From Alphaproteobacteria bacterium (lineage in GTDB: Bacteria > Pseudomonadota > Alphaproteobacteria > Micavibrionales > Micavibrionaceae): a DNA stretch of 12,549 nucleotides. The position numbers were made by a program, and so were the translations under genes. The notes under the pieces were generated by a model. That model was not told where the DNA came from, ran no database searches, and saw only the letters and a list, made by a program, of their open reading frames with translations. The stretch covers positions 1 to 12,549 of the forward strand of contig JAUILO010000072.1 of NCBI GenBank assembly GCA_030432775.1. The letters are read 5' to 3'. Of the stretch, positions 5,711 to 12,549 are shown one piece after another; position 1 is the stretch's first letter, and each line of letters opens with the position of its first letter.

Positions 5711-8700
5711 ATGTTTCTTTCTGATATATCCATCAAACGTCCGGTCTTTGCCTGCGTTCTGTCATTATTATTAATTGCCTTTGGCATAGTTTCCTTCACG
5801 CGTTTGTCATTGCGGGAATATCCGGATATTGATCCGCCTATTGTCACCGTAGAAGTAAGTTATCCGGGCGCACCAGCTAATATTGTCGAAACACGGATCA
5901 CCGAGATTATCGAAGAGCGCATCGCAGGGATCGAAGGGATCGAGTTCATTGAATCATCTTCCGAGGATGGCGAATCCAATGTGACCATTGAGTTTTCTAT
6001 TGACCGCGACATTGATGCTGCCGCAAATGATGTGCGTGACCGTATCGCCGGAATTACCGATAATCTGCCTGATGAGGCCGACCCGCCAGAGGTGCAGAAA
6101 GTTGACGCCAATGACGATGTTGTGATCTGGCAGAATCTGGCAAGTGACACAATGACCGTGCCCGAACTGACCGATTATGCCGAACGGTATCTGGTTGACC
6201 AGTTTTCAACACTGGATGGCGTGGCACGGGTTCGCATTGGTGGCGGGCTGAGCTATGCCATGCGTATATGGCTTGACCGTCAGGAACTGGCCGCCAGAAA
6301 TCTGAGTGTTTCCGATATTGAAGCCGCGCTGCGCGCCGAAAATGTTGAGCTGCCCGCCGGTTCCCTTGAATCCGACCAGCGCATGTTTAAAGCGCGGGTC
6401 GATCGTAACTTCAAAGAACCCGACGATTTTAACAGCCTTGTGGTGGCCAAAGGCGATGATGGTTATCTGGTGCGGTTATCTGATGTGGCGCGAGTTGAAC
6501 TCGGCGTTGTAGAAGACCGCACTATATTCCGTGGTAACGAAGTACCAATGGTTGGTATCGGTATTATCCGCCAGTCCACTGCCAATACAATTGATGTAGC
6601 CAATGCGACAATTGCCCTCAGCGAGAAGCTGAACAAAAACCTGCCCGAAGGCATGCATATCCACCAAAGTTATAATGCCGCCGTGTTTATTGAAGCCTCT
6701 ATCCATGAGGTATACAACACATTATTTATCGCGATTGCCTGTGTGGTTCTGGTTATTTATTTATTCCTTGGCAATATACGCGCTATGCTCATTCCAGCCG
6801 TGACGGTTCCTGTCTCATTAATATCGACCTTTATTGTCATGTATACATTTGGTTACTCGGTCAATTTGCTCACCTTGCTTGCGATGGTGCTTGCCATTGG
6901 CATGGTGGTTGATGATGCGATTGTAATGTTGGAAAACATTGTCCGGCGCATGGATGAATACAAGGAAACGCCTTTAATGGCTGCATATCGCGGGGCAAGA
7001 CAGGTTGGTTTTGCCGTTATTGCAACAACTCTTGTTTTAATTGCCGTGTTTGTTCCCATCACATTTTTGGAAGGTGATGTTGGCAGGTTGTTTACCGAAT
7101 TTGCCATTACCATTGCCGCGGCGGTCGGATTTTCATCACTGGTCGCGCTCACGCTTTGCCCGATGATGGCTTCGAAAATCCTTAAAAGACAAGAAGGAAA
7201 ACATAATATTATTATCCGCATTGTTGATGGTTTGGTGAGCAAATGCCGGCGCGCCTATATTGCGGTTCTGACTAAATTGCTTAAAAAACCACTGATCGCG
7301 ATGATCGCTTTTGTCATACTGATCGCATCGCTCTTTATTATATACCCGAAAATTCCATCCGAATTTGTTCCGCAAGAAGATCGCGGCGCATTCTTTGTTT
7401 CAATTACCGGCCCAGAGGGCGCAAGTTTTGATTACATGGAAGAATATATGAACGAAATTGAAACGCGGCTTATGAAATATGTAGATGCTGGCGAGATCGA
7501 CCGCCTATTGGTGCGTGCGCCGCGCGGTTTTGGTTCTATTGAAAACTTTAATGGCGGCTTCGTGATCGCGATTTTGAAAGATTGGTCCGCGCGCCGTCCT
7601 GCTACACAGATCATGAACGAAATCAGAACCAATCTGAGTGACCTTCCAGGTGTGCGCGCTTTCCCACTTATGAGACAAGGCCTTGGGGGCGGTACAGGCA
7701 AGCCTGTGCAATTCGTGCTTGGCGGCTCAACATACGAAGAGCTTGCCCAGTGGCGCGATATCGTCTTGCAAAAAGTATCTGAAAACAATCCGGGCATCGA
7801 AGGACTTGATAGCGATTACAAGGAAACCCGTCCGCAAATTGACTTTGTAGTTGATTATGAACGCGCAGCCGACCTCGGGGTGAGTATATCCGAAATCGGT
7901 ACAACGCTTGAAACTATGATGGGCGGACGCAATGTTACGACCTTCCTTGATGATGGCGAGGAATATGACGTTATTGTTGAAGGTGAACGCGAAGAACAGC
8001 GCTCGTTTAATGATGTCAGCAATATCTATGTCCGTTCGGACCGCACCAGTGAACTGGTTCCAATTTCCAACCTTGTCGAAATCAAAGAATATGGCGCAGC
8101 ACAAACCCTTTCACGGTATAACCGTATCCGTTCTATCACACTGGAAGCCAACCTTTCCGATGGATACACATTAGGCGAGGCACTGACATATCTGGAACAA
8201 ATCGTACGCGACAACCTGCCATCCGAAGCCATTATTGACTACAAAGGGCAAAGTCGTGATTTCGTTAATTCCGGTAGTTCCATGATTTTTGTTTTCGGCC
8301 TTGGAGTACTTGTTGTCTTCTTGGTGCTGGCTGCCCAGTTTGAAAGCTGGATCCACCCTCTTGTGATTATGCTCACTGTGCCTCTTGCCATTGGCGGAGG
8401 ATTGCTGGGGCTATACCTGACCGGAAGCTCGCTGAATATTTACTCGCAAATCGGTCTGATTATGCTGGTCGGGTTATCCGCAAAGAACGGTATTTTAATT
8501 GTCGAATTTGCAAATCAACTGCGCGATGAAGGCATGCGATTTAGCCGCGCTATTTTAGAGGCATCGGATAAGCGCTTCCGCCCTATTGTCATGACAGGAC
8601 TGACAACTGTGGCCGGTTCCATTCCTTTGGTGCTGGCCAGCGGCGCAGGCGCAGAAACGCGTATCGTTATTGGCGTTGTTGTTCTGGCTGGCGTTCTGGC

Positions 8701-8818
8701 CGGTATCTTCTTCACATTGCTGATTGTACCGGTGGCTTATAGCCTGATTGCACGTGGCACAGGATCGCCAAATGACATCGCAAAAACCATAGAAAGAGAA
8801 GAAGCGCAAAAAGCCTAG
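5711..8818 (+). CDS. RND (HAE1-family) multidrug efflux permease
   Basis: 1035-residue inner-membrane proton/drug antiporter of the AcrB/MexF superfamily, full length. It has the standard N-terminus (MFLSDISIKRPVFA), a first transmembrane helix at about 11-30, a large periplasmic loop, TM2-6 between about 335 and 490, a second loop, and TM8-12 between about 855 and 1013. Proton-relay residues are intact: D401 and D402 in GMVVDDAIV (AcrB D407/D408) and K925 in GLSAKNG (AcrB K940). R957 and T962 lie in the conserved RFRPIVMTG segment. YPGAPANIVE (51-60) and GGLSYAMRIWLDR (178-190) are typical pump-domain blocks. It is the last gene of the four-gene operon, three bases after the adaptor. Substrates cannot be assigned from sequence. 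No convincing hairpin-plus-T terminator follows in 8819-8979. Confidence 0.97.
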   Translation: MFLSDISIKRPVFACVLSLLLIAFGIVSFTRLSLREYPDIDPPIVTVEVSYPGAPANIVETRITEIIEERIAGIEGIEFIESSSEDGESNVTIEFSIDRDIDAAANDVRDRIAGITDNLPDEADPPEVQKVDANDDVVIWQNLASDTMTVPELTDYAERYLVDQFSTLDGVARVRIGGGLSYAMRIWLDRQELAARNLSVSDIEAALRAENVELPAGSLESDQRMFKARVDRNFKEPDDFNSLVVAKGDDGYLVRLSDVARVELGVVEDRTIFRGNEVPMVGIGIIRQSTANTIDVANATIALSEKLNKNLPEGMHIHQSYNAAVFIEASIHEVYNTLFIAIACVVLVIYLFLGNIRAMLIPAVTVPVSLISTFIVMYTFGYSVNLLTLLAMVLAIGMVVDDAIVMLENIVRRMDEYKETPLMAAYRGARQVGFAVIATTLVLIAVFVPITFLEGDVGRLFTEFAITIAAAVGFSSLVALTLCPMMASKILKRQEGKHNIIIRIVDGLVSKCRRAYIAVLTKLLKKPLIAMIAFVILIASLFIIYPKIPSEFVPQEDRGAFFVSITGPEGASFDYMEEYMNEIETRLMKYVDAGEIDRLLVRAPRGFGSIENFNGGFVIAILKDWSARRPATQIMNEIRTNLSDLPGVRAFPLMRQGLGGGTGKPVQFVLGGSTYEELAQWRDIVLQKVSENNPGIEGLDSDYKETRPQIDFVVDYERAADLGVSISEIGTTLETMMGGRNVTTFLDDGEEYDVIVEGEREEQRSFNDVSNIYVRSDRTSELVPISNLVEIKEYGAAQTLSRYNRIRSITLEANLSDGYTLGEALTYLEQIVRDNLPSEAIIDYKGQSRDFVNSGSSMIFVFGLGVLVVFLVLAAQFESWIHPLVIMLTVPLAIGGGLLGLYLTGSSLNIYSQIGLIMLVGLSAKNGILIVEFANQLRDEGMRFSRAILEASDKRFRPIVMTGLTTVAGSIPLVLASGAGAETRIVIGVVVLAGVLAGIFFTLLIVPVAYSLIARGTGSPNDIAKTIEREEAQKA

Positions 8819-8898
8819 CAACCATCTTTGCTCATCACGCCATTTGGTTATAACATATTGATTTTAAATAATTTACCTCAGCATCTCGTTGCGTGAAT

Positions 8899-8928
8899 TT
8901 GACTTTACGAAACACAATACGCTACCCT
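8899..8928 (+). promoter_or_regulatory. Candidate promoter for the small orphan gene
   Basis: TTGACT at 8899-8904 is a strong -35 match. TACCCT at 8923-8928, after 18 bases, is a weak -10. Proteobacterial promoters with a strong TTGAC and loose -10 are common, and the position gives a leader of about 45 bases before ATG 8980. It would also make the small gene independent of the efflux operon. Confidence 0.4.
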
Positions 8929-8979
8929 GCCCTCTATCAAAAGACATAAACAACAAAGAAATAGAGCGGTGAAACAACG

Positions 8980-9213
8980 ATGGAAATCAAAATAGAAGGT
9001 AATCCTTATAGCCAGATTCACAGTATTGAAGCCACATTCGGACAAGTGTCAGAAGTTGCAGATGAACACCAAGCAACACGCATTGATGAGAAAATGAACG
9101 CACAAATGGGCGGCGAGCGCTCTCACACATATAGAATTAATGATGGCGCAGATCATTTTGTATCCGCCGTTGCAGAACAATTCAAATCCCTTCGTATAAC
9201 CAGAAAACCATAA
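8980..9213 (+). CDS. Small hypothetical protein, 77 residues
   Basis: I do not recognise this protein. It is hydrophilic, with no signal peptide, transmembrane segment or cysteine. The N-terminal part (MEIKIEGNPYSQI) and middle (near 20-45) are rich in charged and Gln/Glu/Asp residues. The C-terminal half (HTYRINDGADHFVSAVAEQFKSLRI) could form a strand followed by an amphipathic helix. Support for a real gene: an ATG with a GGTGAAA ribosome-binding stretch upstream, a candidate promoter at 8899-8928, no competing frame, and ordinary codon use. It stands alone between the RND operon (161 bases upstream) and the exporter leader (114 bases downstream). A spurious ORF cannot be excluded at this length. 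Confidence 0.6.
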   Translation: MEIKIEGNPYSQIHSIEATFGQVSEVADEHQATRIDEKMNAQMGGERSHTYRINDGADHFVSAVAEQFKSLRITRKP

Positions 9214-9327
9214 AACTTTACGCTATCCTACAAATCATATAGATCATATGAAGTCCGTGATCACATCACATCCGTTCCACTTTTTTAACAGTCATGCATA
9301 ATTTCTGCTAGAAAGAGGAAGATCGCC

Positions 9328-9399
9328 ATGACACAATCTATGCGACATAATGGTCACGCCATCATAGCGGTACAATTTCTATGGAACTTATTTCTCTAG
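9328..9399 (+). CDS. 23-codon leader ORF overlapping the exporter start
   Basis: ATG at 9328 follows a good ribosome binding site (AAGAGGAAG, 9314-9322) and opens a frame that reads MTQSMRHNGHAIIAVQFLWN and stops at TAG 9397-9399. The exporter's own ATG (9381) lies inside it, in another frame and without any visible ribosome binding site. In the exporter frame, a TAA at 9348 and the absence of other start codons rule out an earlier start. Translating this short frame would bring ribosomes to the exporter start, so translational coupling is plausible. The peptide itself may have no function. Confidence 0.4.
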   Translation: MTQSMRHNGHAIIAVQFLWNLFL

Positions 9400-10010
9400 C
9401 TACATTTTTATCATTTATCGGCACATGTGCTGTGATTGAATTAACGCCTGGGCCGAATATGGCTTATCTGGCTGTATTAAGCGCCAGTAATGGCCGTCGC
9501 GCAGGCTTTGCAGCAACCATTGGCGTTGCGCTCGGCCTACTTATCGTGGGTATTGCCGCAGCACTTGGTGTTGCAACGCTAATTTCGAACTCCCCGCTTG
9601 CCTATCAAGGCTTGCGCATGGGCGGGGTAATCTATTTATTTTATCTCGCCTGGGACGGCTGGAAAGATCCGGCAGATGAAAACATCCAGCATCCGGACAC
9701 ACACGCAGAACATATGAAGTTCTTCCGTCGTGGTTTGTTTGTTAATTTACTGAACCCGAAAGCAGCGGTGTTTTATATCGCTATATTGCCACGTTTTATT
9801 ACCATGGAAGCATCCGTTACCGCACAGGCCGTTATCCTGACATTTGCCTTTGTAGCCATCGCCACGGCCATTCACAGCACCATCGTCATGCTCGCCGGAA
9901 CAGCCCAGCGATTTTTAACCGAACAATCCCGCATTTCGATTGTCCGCAAAACCCTGTCACTGGCATTGGTAGCCATTGCCCTATGGTTCGCTATCAAAAC
10001 GGGACAATAA
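9381..10010 (+). CDS. LysE/RhtB-family amino-acid exporter
   Basis: 209-residue inner-membrane exporter of the LysE/RhtB translocator family, the usual length (RhtB about 206). The family exports amino acids or their derivatives, protecting the cell from excess or toxic analogues. Hallmarks are TPGPNM at 22-27 in the first helix, GRRAGFAATIGVALG at 38-52, and FRRGLFVNLLNPKAAVFYIA at 115-134. About six hydrophobic segments are seen: 5-30, 43-68, 76-92, 118-140, 147-173 and 190-206. A histidine-bearing loop near 104-111 separates the halves. The substrate cannot be assigned: RhtA-C paralogues with different substrates share these motifs. ATG 9381 is the only possible start in frame, lacks a Shine-Dalgarno sequence and sits within the leader ORF. 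The gene converges on the RRM gene with 39 bases between stops and no clear terminator. Confidence 0.93.
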   Translation: MELISLATFLSFIGTCAVIELTPGPNMAYLAVLSASNGRRAGFAATIGVALGLLIVGIAAALGVATLISNSPLAYQGLRMGGVIYLFYLAWDGWKDPADENIQHPDTHAEHMKFFRRGLFVNLLNPKAAVFYIAILPRFITMEASVTAQAVILTFAFVAIATAIHSTIVMLAGTAQRFLTEQSRISIVRKTLSLALVAIALWFAIKTGQ

Positions 10011-10049
10011 ATTATTTACGCTTAGAATTTTTGATTATGGAACAGAGCG

Positions 10050-10286
10050 TTAATCGGCCTGTTTGACGCGTATTTTGTTCTTACCGGCTTTGCTGCCATG
10101 CAATTCCTTGATTGCAATTTCAGCTTCGTGATCCAGCGCCATTTCAACAAACGCAAAACCTTTGGACTTGCCTGTCACTTTATCCATAACAAGATCACAG
10201 CCTTTGATATTACCATATGCCTTGAACAACTCGGCAACAGATTGCTCTTTAAAATCTCGTGGCAAGTTCAGGACAATCAGTTTCAT
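10050..10286 (-). CDS. Single-domain RRM RNA-binding protein
   Basis: 78 residues that form exactly one RNA recognition motif. RNP2 is LIVLNL at 3-8 and RNP1 is KGFAFVEM at 42-49, with the aromatic residues F44 and F46 that stack on RNA bases. The rest follows the beta-alpha-beta-beta-alpha-beta order, ending with a lysine-rich tail (KIRVKQAD). Bacterial proteins of this kind bind single-stranded RNA, and several are cold-induced in cyanobacteria; targets here are unknown. The start at ATG 10286 has GGAG upstream. The same frame stays open to 10412, but those codons encode nothing RRM-like. It lies 147 bases after the ABC-F gene on the same strand. TTGGCT (10349-10354) and TGTGAT (10326-10331), 17 bases apart, could be its own promoter, though this is weak. 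Confidence 0.92.
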   Translation of the reverse strand: MKLIVLNLPRDFKEQSVAELFKAYGNIKGCDLVMDKVTGKSKGFAFVEMALDHEAEIAIKELHGSKAGKNKIRVKQAD

Positions 10287-10433
10287 GGCATAGCTCCGCT
10301 TGTTTGGATAATAGGGACACTGCGTATCACAGGCAAAGAGGATTGCATAGCCAAAAGAATGCCGAAGGGATAAGTGCGAAACAGATATATGTGAATACGC
10401 ATGACCAATCATTCGTTCACGCCAGGATTCACA

Positions 10434-12314
10434 TTAACCTATTTGCGCGTCCAGCCACTGTGCCTCGGTTTCTTCCAGATCCTCCGTAACCTTGGCATGC
10501 CTATCTTGTGCCTGCTTGGTTTCGGTATGCGGACGGGTATAAAAACCATCGCTAGCCATAAGCGTTTCAAGCTCGCTTTTTTCGCTTTCAAGCTTGGCTA
10601 TTTTCTTCTCCAGCTTGGCAATAGCTTGCGGGTTCAAAGAAGGCTTATCATCATTCGAAGCCGCAGATGAAGCACCTGACTTCGAAGAAGAACCGTTCTG
10701 CTTTCCCTTTTTCTTCTTGTTCTGTTTACGCGCATCGCGCTGTGACTGGATCGTGAAGTTCCGGTAATCTTCAAGGTCACCGTCAAAATGATGACATTCC
10801 CCATCCTTGACCAGCCATAAGCGATCTGCCACACGCTCCACCATATTGGGGTCATGACTCACAATGACGATCGCTCCTTCATAATTATTCAGCGCATGCA
10901 CAAGCGCCTCTCTGGCATCAATATCCAAATGGTTAGTCGGCTCATCAAGCAACAGCAAATGCGGCGCATCAAAACTCATAAAGGCAAAAAGCAACCGCGC
11001 TTTTTCTCCGCCACTGAGTGATTGAATTGTATTATTGGCAAGGTCACGTGAAAAACCAAACGCACCAAGTTTTGCCCTTACAACAGGTTCAGTAACATCC
11101 GGATTACTTTTGCGCATCAAGGTAAACATTTCCTGATACGGGGTAGAGCTTACATCCAATTCTTCTGTTTGATGCTGTGAAAAGTAACCAATACGCAGCT
11201 TTGGTGAACGGAACATATCACCGTTCATGGGCGCAAGCTTACCCGCGATTAACTTCATCAATGTGGATTTACCGTTCCCATTGGCTCCCAGAAGTGCGAT
11301 ACGGTCATCACTATCGATGTTTTCTTTAATACGGCTTAAAACAGGATTGCCTTCGCTATAGCCAATATCCGCATTATCGATTGCGATCATCGGTGATGGT
11401 ATTTCTTTTGGATTTGGAAACTTGAAATGAACTGCACGTTCGGCGATCACAGCATCGACAATATCCATTTTCTCAAGTGCCTTAATACGGCTTTGCGCCT
11501 GACTGGCCTTGGAAGCCTTAGCTTTAAAACGATCAACGAATTTTTGCATATGGGCGCGTTCGGCCTGTTGTTTTTCATGCATTTTTTGCTGTAAGCCCAG
11601 CGCTTCGGCACGTTCGCGTTCGAAAGTATCGTAATTGCCCGTATACATTTTAATTTTTTGACGATCCACATGAATGACATGATCAATACATTTATTCAGC
11701 ACTTCGCGATCATGTGAGATGATAAGCAATGTATGGGGATAATTCGCCAGATAAGCCTCCAGCCACATAATTGCTTCCAGATCAAGGTGATTGGTCGGCT
11801 CATCAAGCAGCAATATTTCAGGTTCGACAAATAACGCGGCGGCCAGTGCCACACGCATACGCCAGCCGCCACTAAAGGACGAGAAAGGTTCGCTAAGCTG
11901 TTCTTCTTTAAAACCAAGGCCGGTTAACAGGCGTGCTGCTTTTGATGGCGCAGAATAAGCATCCATATCCGATAAACGCTGATATATATCGGCAATCTTG
12001 TTCGGGTCTTCTTCGGTTTCGGTTTGTTTCCACAATTCCGCCATTTCGGTGTTTGCTTCCAGAACCAGATCAACCAAAGATGTATCGACCTCCGGTATGT
12101 CCTGACGTACCATGCCCATGCGCTGTTTACTGCTCATCTCGACTGTGCCGCCATCAGCTGTTAAATCACCGGAGATCAATTTAAATAATGTTGATTTTCC
12201 AGCACCATTCAGCCCAACCACACCAACTTTCCAGTTATCCATGATCGTCACATCACACTCATCCAATATAGTGCGTCCGCCAATTCGATATGTCAGGTCT
12301 GAGATAGTTAACAT
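10434..12314 (-). CDS. ABC-F family ATPase, YheS-like
   Basis: 626-residue soluble protein with two ABC ATPase domains and no membrane domain: the ABC-F class, which binds the ribosomal E site and modulates translation. Domain 1: Walker A GLNGAGKST (34-42), signature FSGG (147-150), Walker B ILLLDEPTNHLD (167-178), switch H201. Domain 2: Walker A GANGNGKST (343-351), signature LSGGE (433-437), Walker B LLLLDEPTNHLD (453-464), switch H487. Both catalytic glutamates (E172, E458) are present. The linker near 220-300, rich in K, Q and A, is the P-site-tRNA-interacting arm. A Lys/Ser-rich spacer (about 528-556) leads to a C-terminal coiled coil (about 562-625). This length and tail fit YheS (about 637 residues) or Uup better than EttA (about 555). 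AAGAGG precedes ATG 12314. A resistance role (ARE-type ABC-F) is possible but not indicated. Confidence 0.94.
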   Translation of the reverse strand: MLTISDLTYRIGGRTILDECDVTIMDNWKVGVVGLNGAGKSTLFKLISGDLTADGGTVEMSSKQRMGMVRQDIPEVDTSLVDLVLEANTEMAELWKQTETEEDPNKIADIYQRLSDMDAYSAPSKAARLLTGLGFKEEQLSEPFSSFSGGWRMRVALAAALFVEPEILLLDEPTNHLDLEAIMWLEAYLANYPHTLLIISHDREVLNKCIDHVIHVDRQKIKMYTGNYDTFERERAEALGLQQKMHEKQQAERAHMQKFVDRFKAKASKASQAQSRIKALEKMDIVDAVIAERAVHFKFPNPKEIPSPMIAIDNADIGYSEGNPVLSRIKENIDSDDRIALLGANGNGKSTLMKLIAGKLAPMNGDMFRSPKLRIGYFSQHQTEELDVSSTPYQEMFTLMRKSNPDVTEPVVRAKLGAFGFSRDLANNTIQSLSGGEKARLLFAFMSFDAPHLLLLDEPTNHLDIDAREALVHALNNYEGAIVIVSHDPNMVERVADRLWLVKDGECHHFDGDLEDYRNFTIQSQRDARKQNKKKKGKQNGSSSKSGASSAASNDDKPSLNPQAIAKLEKKIAKLESEKSELETLMASDGFYTRPHTETKQAQDRHAKVTEDLEETEAQWLDAQIG

Positions 12315-12349
12315 GAGCCTCTTTCTTCATTGAAGGGAGCTTATGCCAT

Positions 12350-12380
12350 AAAAAAACGCGCATAGGAAGGATTCTTATGC
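12350..12380 (-). terminator. Terminator-like hairpin in the ABC-F leader (possible attenuator)
   Basis: Read on the minus strand, 12380-12360 forms a hairpin: nine pairs (one G-U) starting GCATAAGAA and ending TTCCTATGC, with a three-base loop. After three bases (GCG) come seven Ts at 12356-12350. This is the shape of an intrinsic terminator, but it lies 36 bases before the ABC-F start codon, and no minus-strand gene in view ends just upstream. A minus-strand promoter guess (TTGATC 12431-12426 and TATCAT 12406-12401, spacing 19) would place it in the ABC-F 5' leader. The stem is AU-rich and the T-run is offset, so it may be weak. As DNA it is also a 21-bp dyad and could be an operator. Confidence 0.4.
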
Positions 12381-12416
12381 TTGCCCTGTGGATACTGCTA
12401 ATGATAGAACGCTCAT

Positions 12417-12549
12417 ATGATATTAGATCAATTTCCATCCACCGAAGAATTTTACAAAACATATTGGGGAAAAAAGCCTTTTATCGTTCGCGGATATATC
12501 GCGCCGGAGGCCATTGATACATTTATTGATGGTGACACACTTGCCGGTC
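12417..12549 (+). CDS. N-terminus of probable JmjC/cupin ribosomal oxygenase, cut by window end
   Basis: An ATG at 12417 opens a frame that runs off the window after 44 codons. The start reads MILDQFPSTEEFYKTYWGKK, followed by PFIVRGYI and an acidic stretch ending DTLAG. The pattern 'F...YW-K-P-(hydrophobic)-RG' followed by a short helix and a D-x-LAGL-type segment is the usual beginning of YcfD/RoxA-like cupin-4 proteins. Those are 2-oxoglutarate/Fe(II) oxygenases that hydroxylate ribosomal protein uL16 on arginine. The catalytic H-x-D...H residues lie beyond the window, so activity cannot be judged. The ribosome binding site is poor. The gene is divergent from the ABC-F gene, with 102 bases between start codons. 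A plain cupin-domain protein of another function remains possible. Confidence 0.65.
   Translation, partial: MILDQFPSTEEFYKTYWGKKPFIVRGYIAPEAIDTFIDGDTLAG

Noticed and set aside
6853..7242. 129-codon minus-strand frame within the RND permease
   Set aside because: It is a shadow of the conserved TM2-6 coding region, with a composition typical of antisense frames.
9235..9251. TCATAT/ATATGA inverted repeat upstream of the exporter leader
   Set aside because: Only six AT-rich pairs, which is expected by chance in this stretch, and it is not placed over a recognisable promoter.
10011..10049. Possible bidirectional terminator between the convergent exporter and RRM genes
   Set aside because: The 39-base gap has a short T-run but no stable hairpin that I can draw.
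10287..10412. In-frame 5' extension of the RRM gene by 42 codons
   Set aside because: The added residues resemble no RRM region, and ATG 10286 has GGAG upstream and begins exactly one domain.
12259..12462. 67-codon minus-strand frame overlapping the ABC-F start and the right-hand gene
   Set aside because: It crosses both start regions and the terminator-like hairpin, and has no recognisable features.
1..12549. Defence island, CRISPR array, prophage or transposon
   Set aside because: No regular repeats, integrase, transposase, toxin-antitoxin or nuclease genes were seen; gene content is housekeeping and detoxification.

Overview
The window looks like ordinary chromosome of a Gram-negative bacterium, most likely a proteobacterium. 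The evidence is a tripartite RND efflux system with an outer-membrane lipoprotein channel, a diheme cytochrome b561, PhnA, a LysE-type exporter and the start of a JmjC-type (YcfD/RoxA-like) oxygenase. The NodT-type channel and overall flavour lean towards Alphaproteobacteria, but no rRNA or lineage marker is present, so this is only a guess. Base composition looks moderate and even, with no sign of recent transfer. No tRNA, rRNA, CRISPR array, insertion sequence or integrase gene was seen.

Layout. (1) 1-329, minus: phnA, cut at the left edge, where a perfect hairpin replaces its last codons. (2) 2433-502, minus: a probable two-gene redox operon, a XenA-like flavin ene-reductase followed by a short-chain dehydrogenase. 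Its promoter has a perfect -10 box and a dyad across the -35 region. (3) 2434-2690: a divergent control region with three dyad symmetries and no regulator gene next to it. (4) 2691-8818, plus: a four-gene operon encoding cytochrome b561, outer-membrane channel, periplasmic adaptor and inner-membrane RND pump, with junctions of 0-9 bases. (5) 8980-9213, plus: a small orphan protein. (6) 9328-10010, plus: a LysE/RhtB exporter whose start codon lies inside a 23-codon leader ORF with a better ribosome binding site. (7) 12314-10050, minus: an ABC-F ribosome-associated ATPase followed by a one-domain RRM RNA-binding protein. (8) 12417-12549, plus: the first codons of a probable ribosomal-protein hydroxylase, divergent from the ABC-F gene.

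How the genes may work together. The left half reads as a detoxification block: ene-reductase and SDR reduce electrophilic carbonyl or xenobiotic compounds, and the divergent RND system exports toxic compounds. The b561 gene is translationally locked to the channel gene and may link the pump to membrane redox chemistry; this is inference. The right end is translation-related (ABC-F, RRM protein, JmjC-type oxygenase). I found no clearly new multi-gene system. The best leads are the b561-RND operon, the dyad-rich divergent promoter, the lysE leader ORF, the terminator-like hairpin before the ABC-F gene and the fold-back at the left edge.
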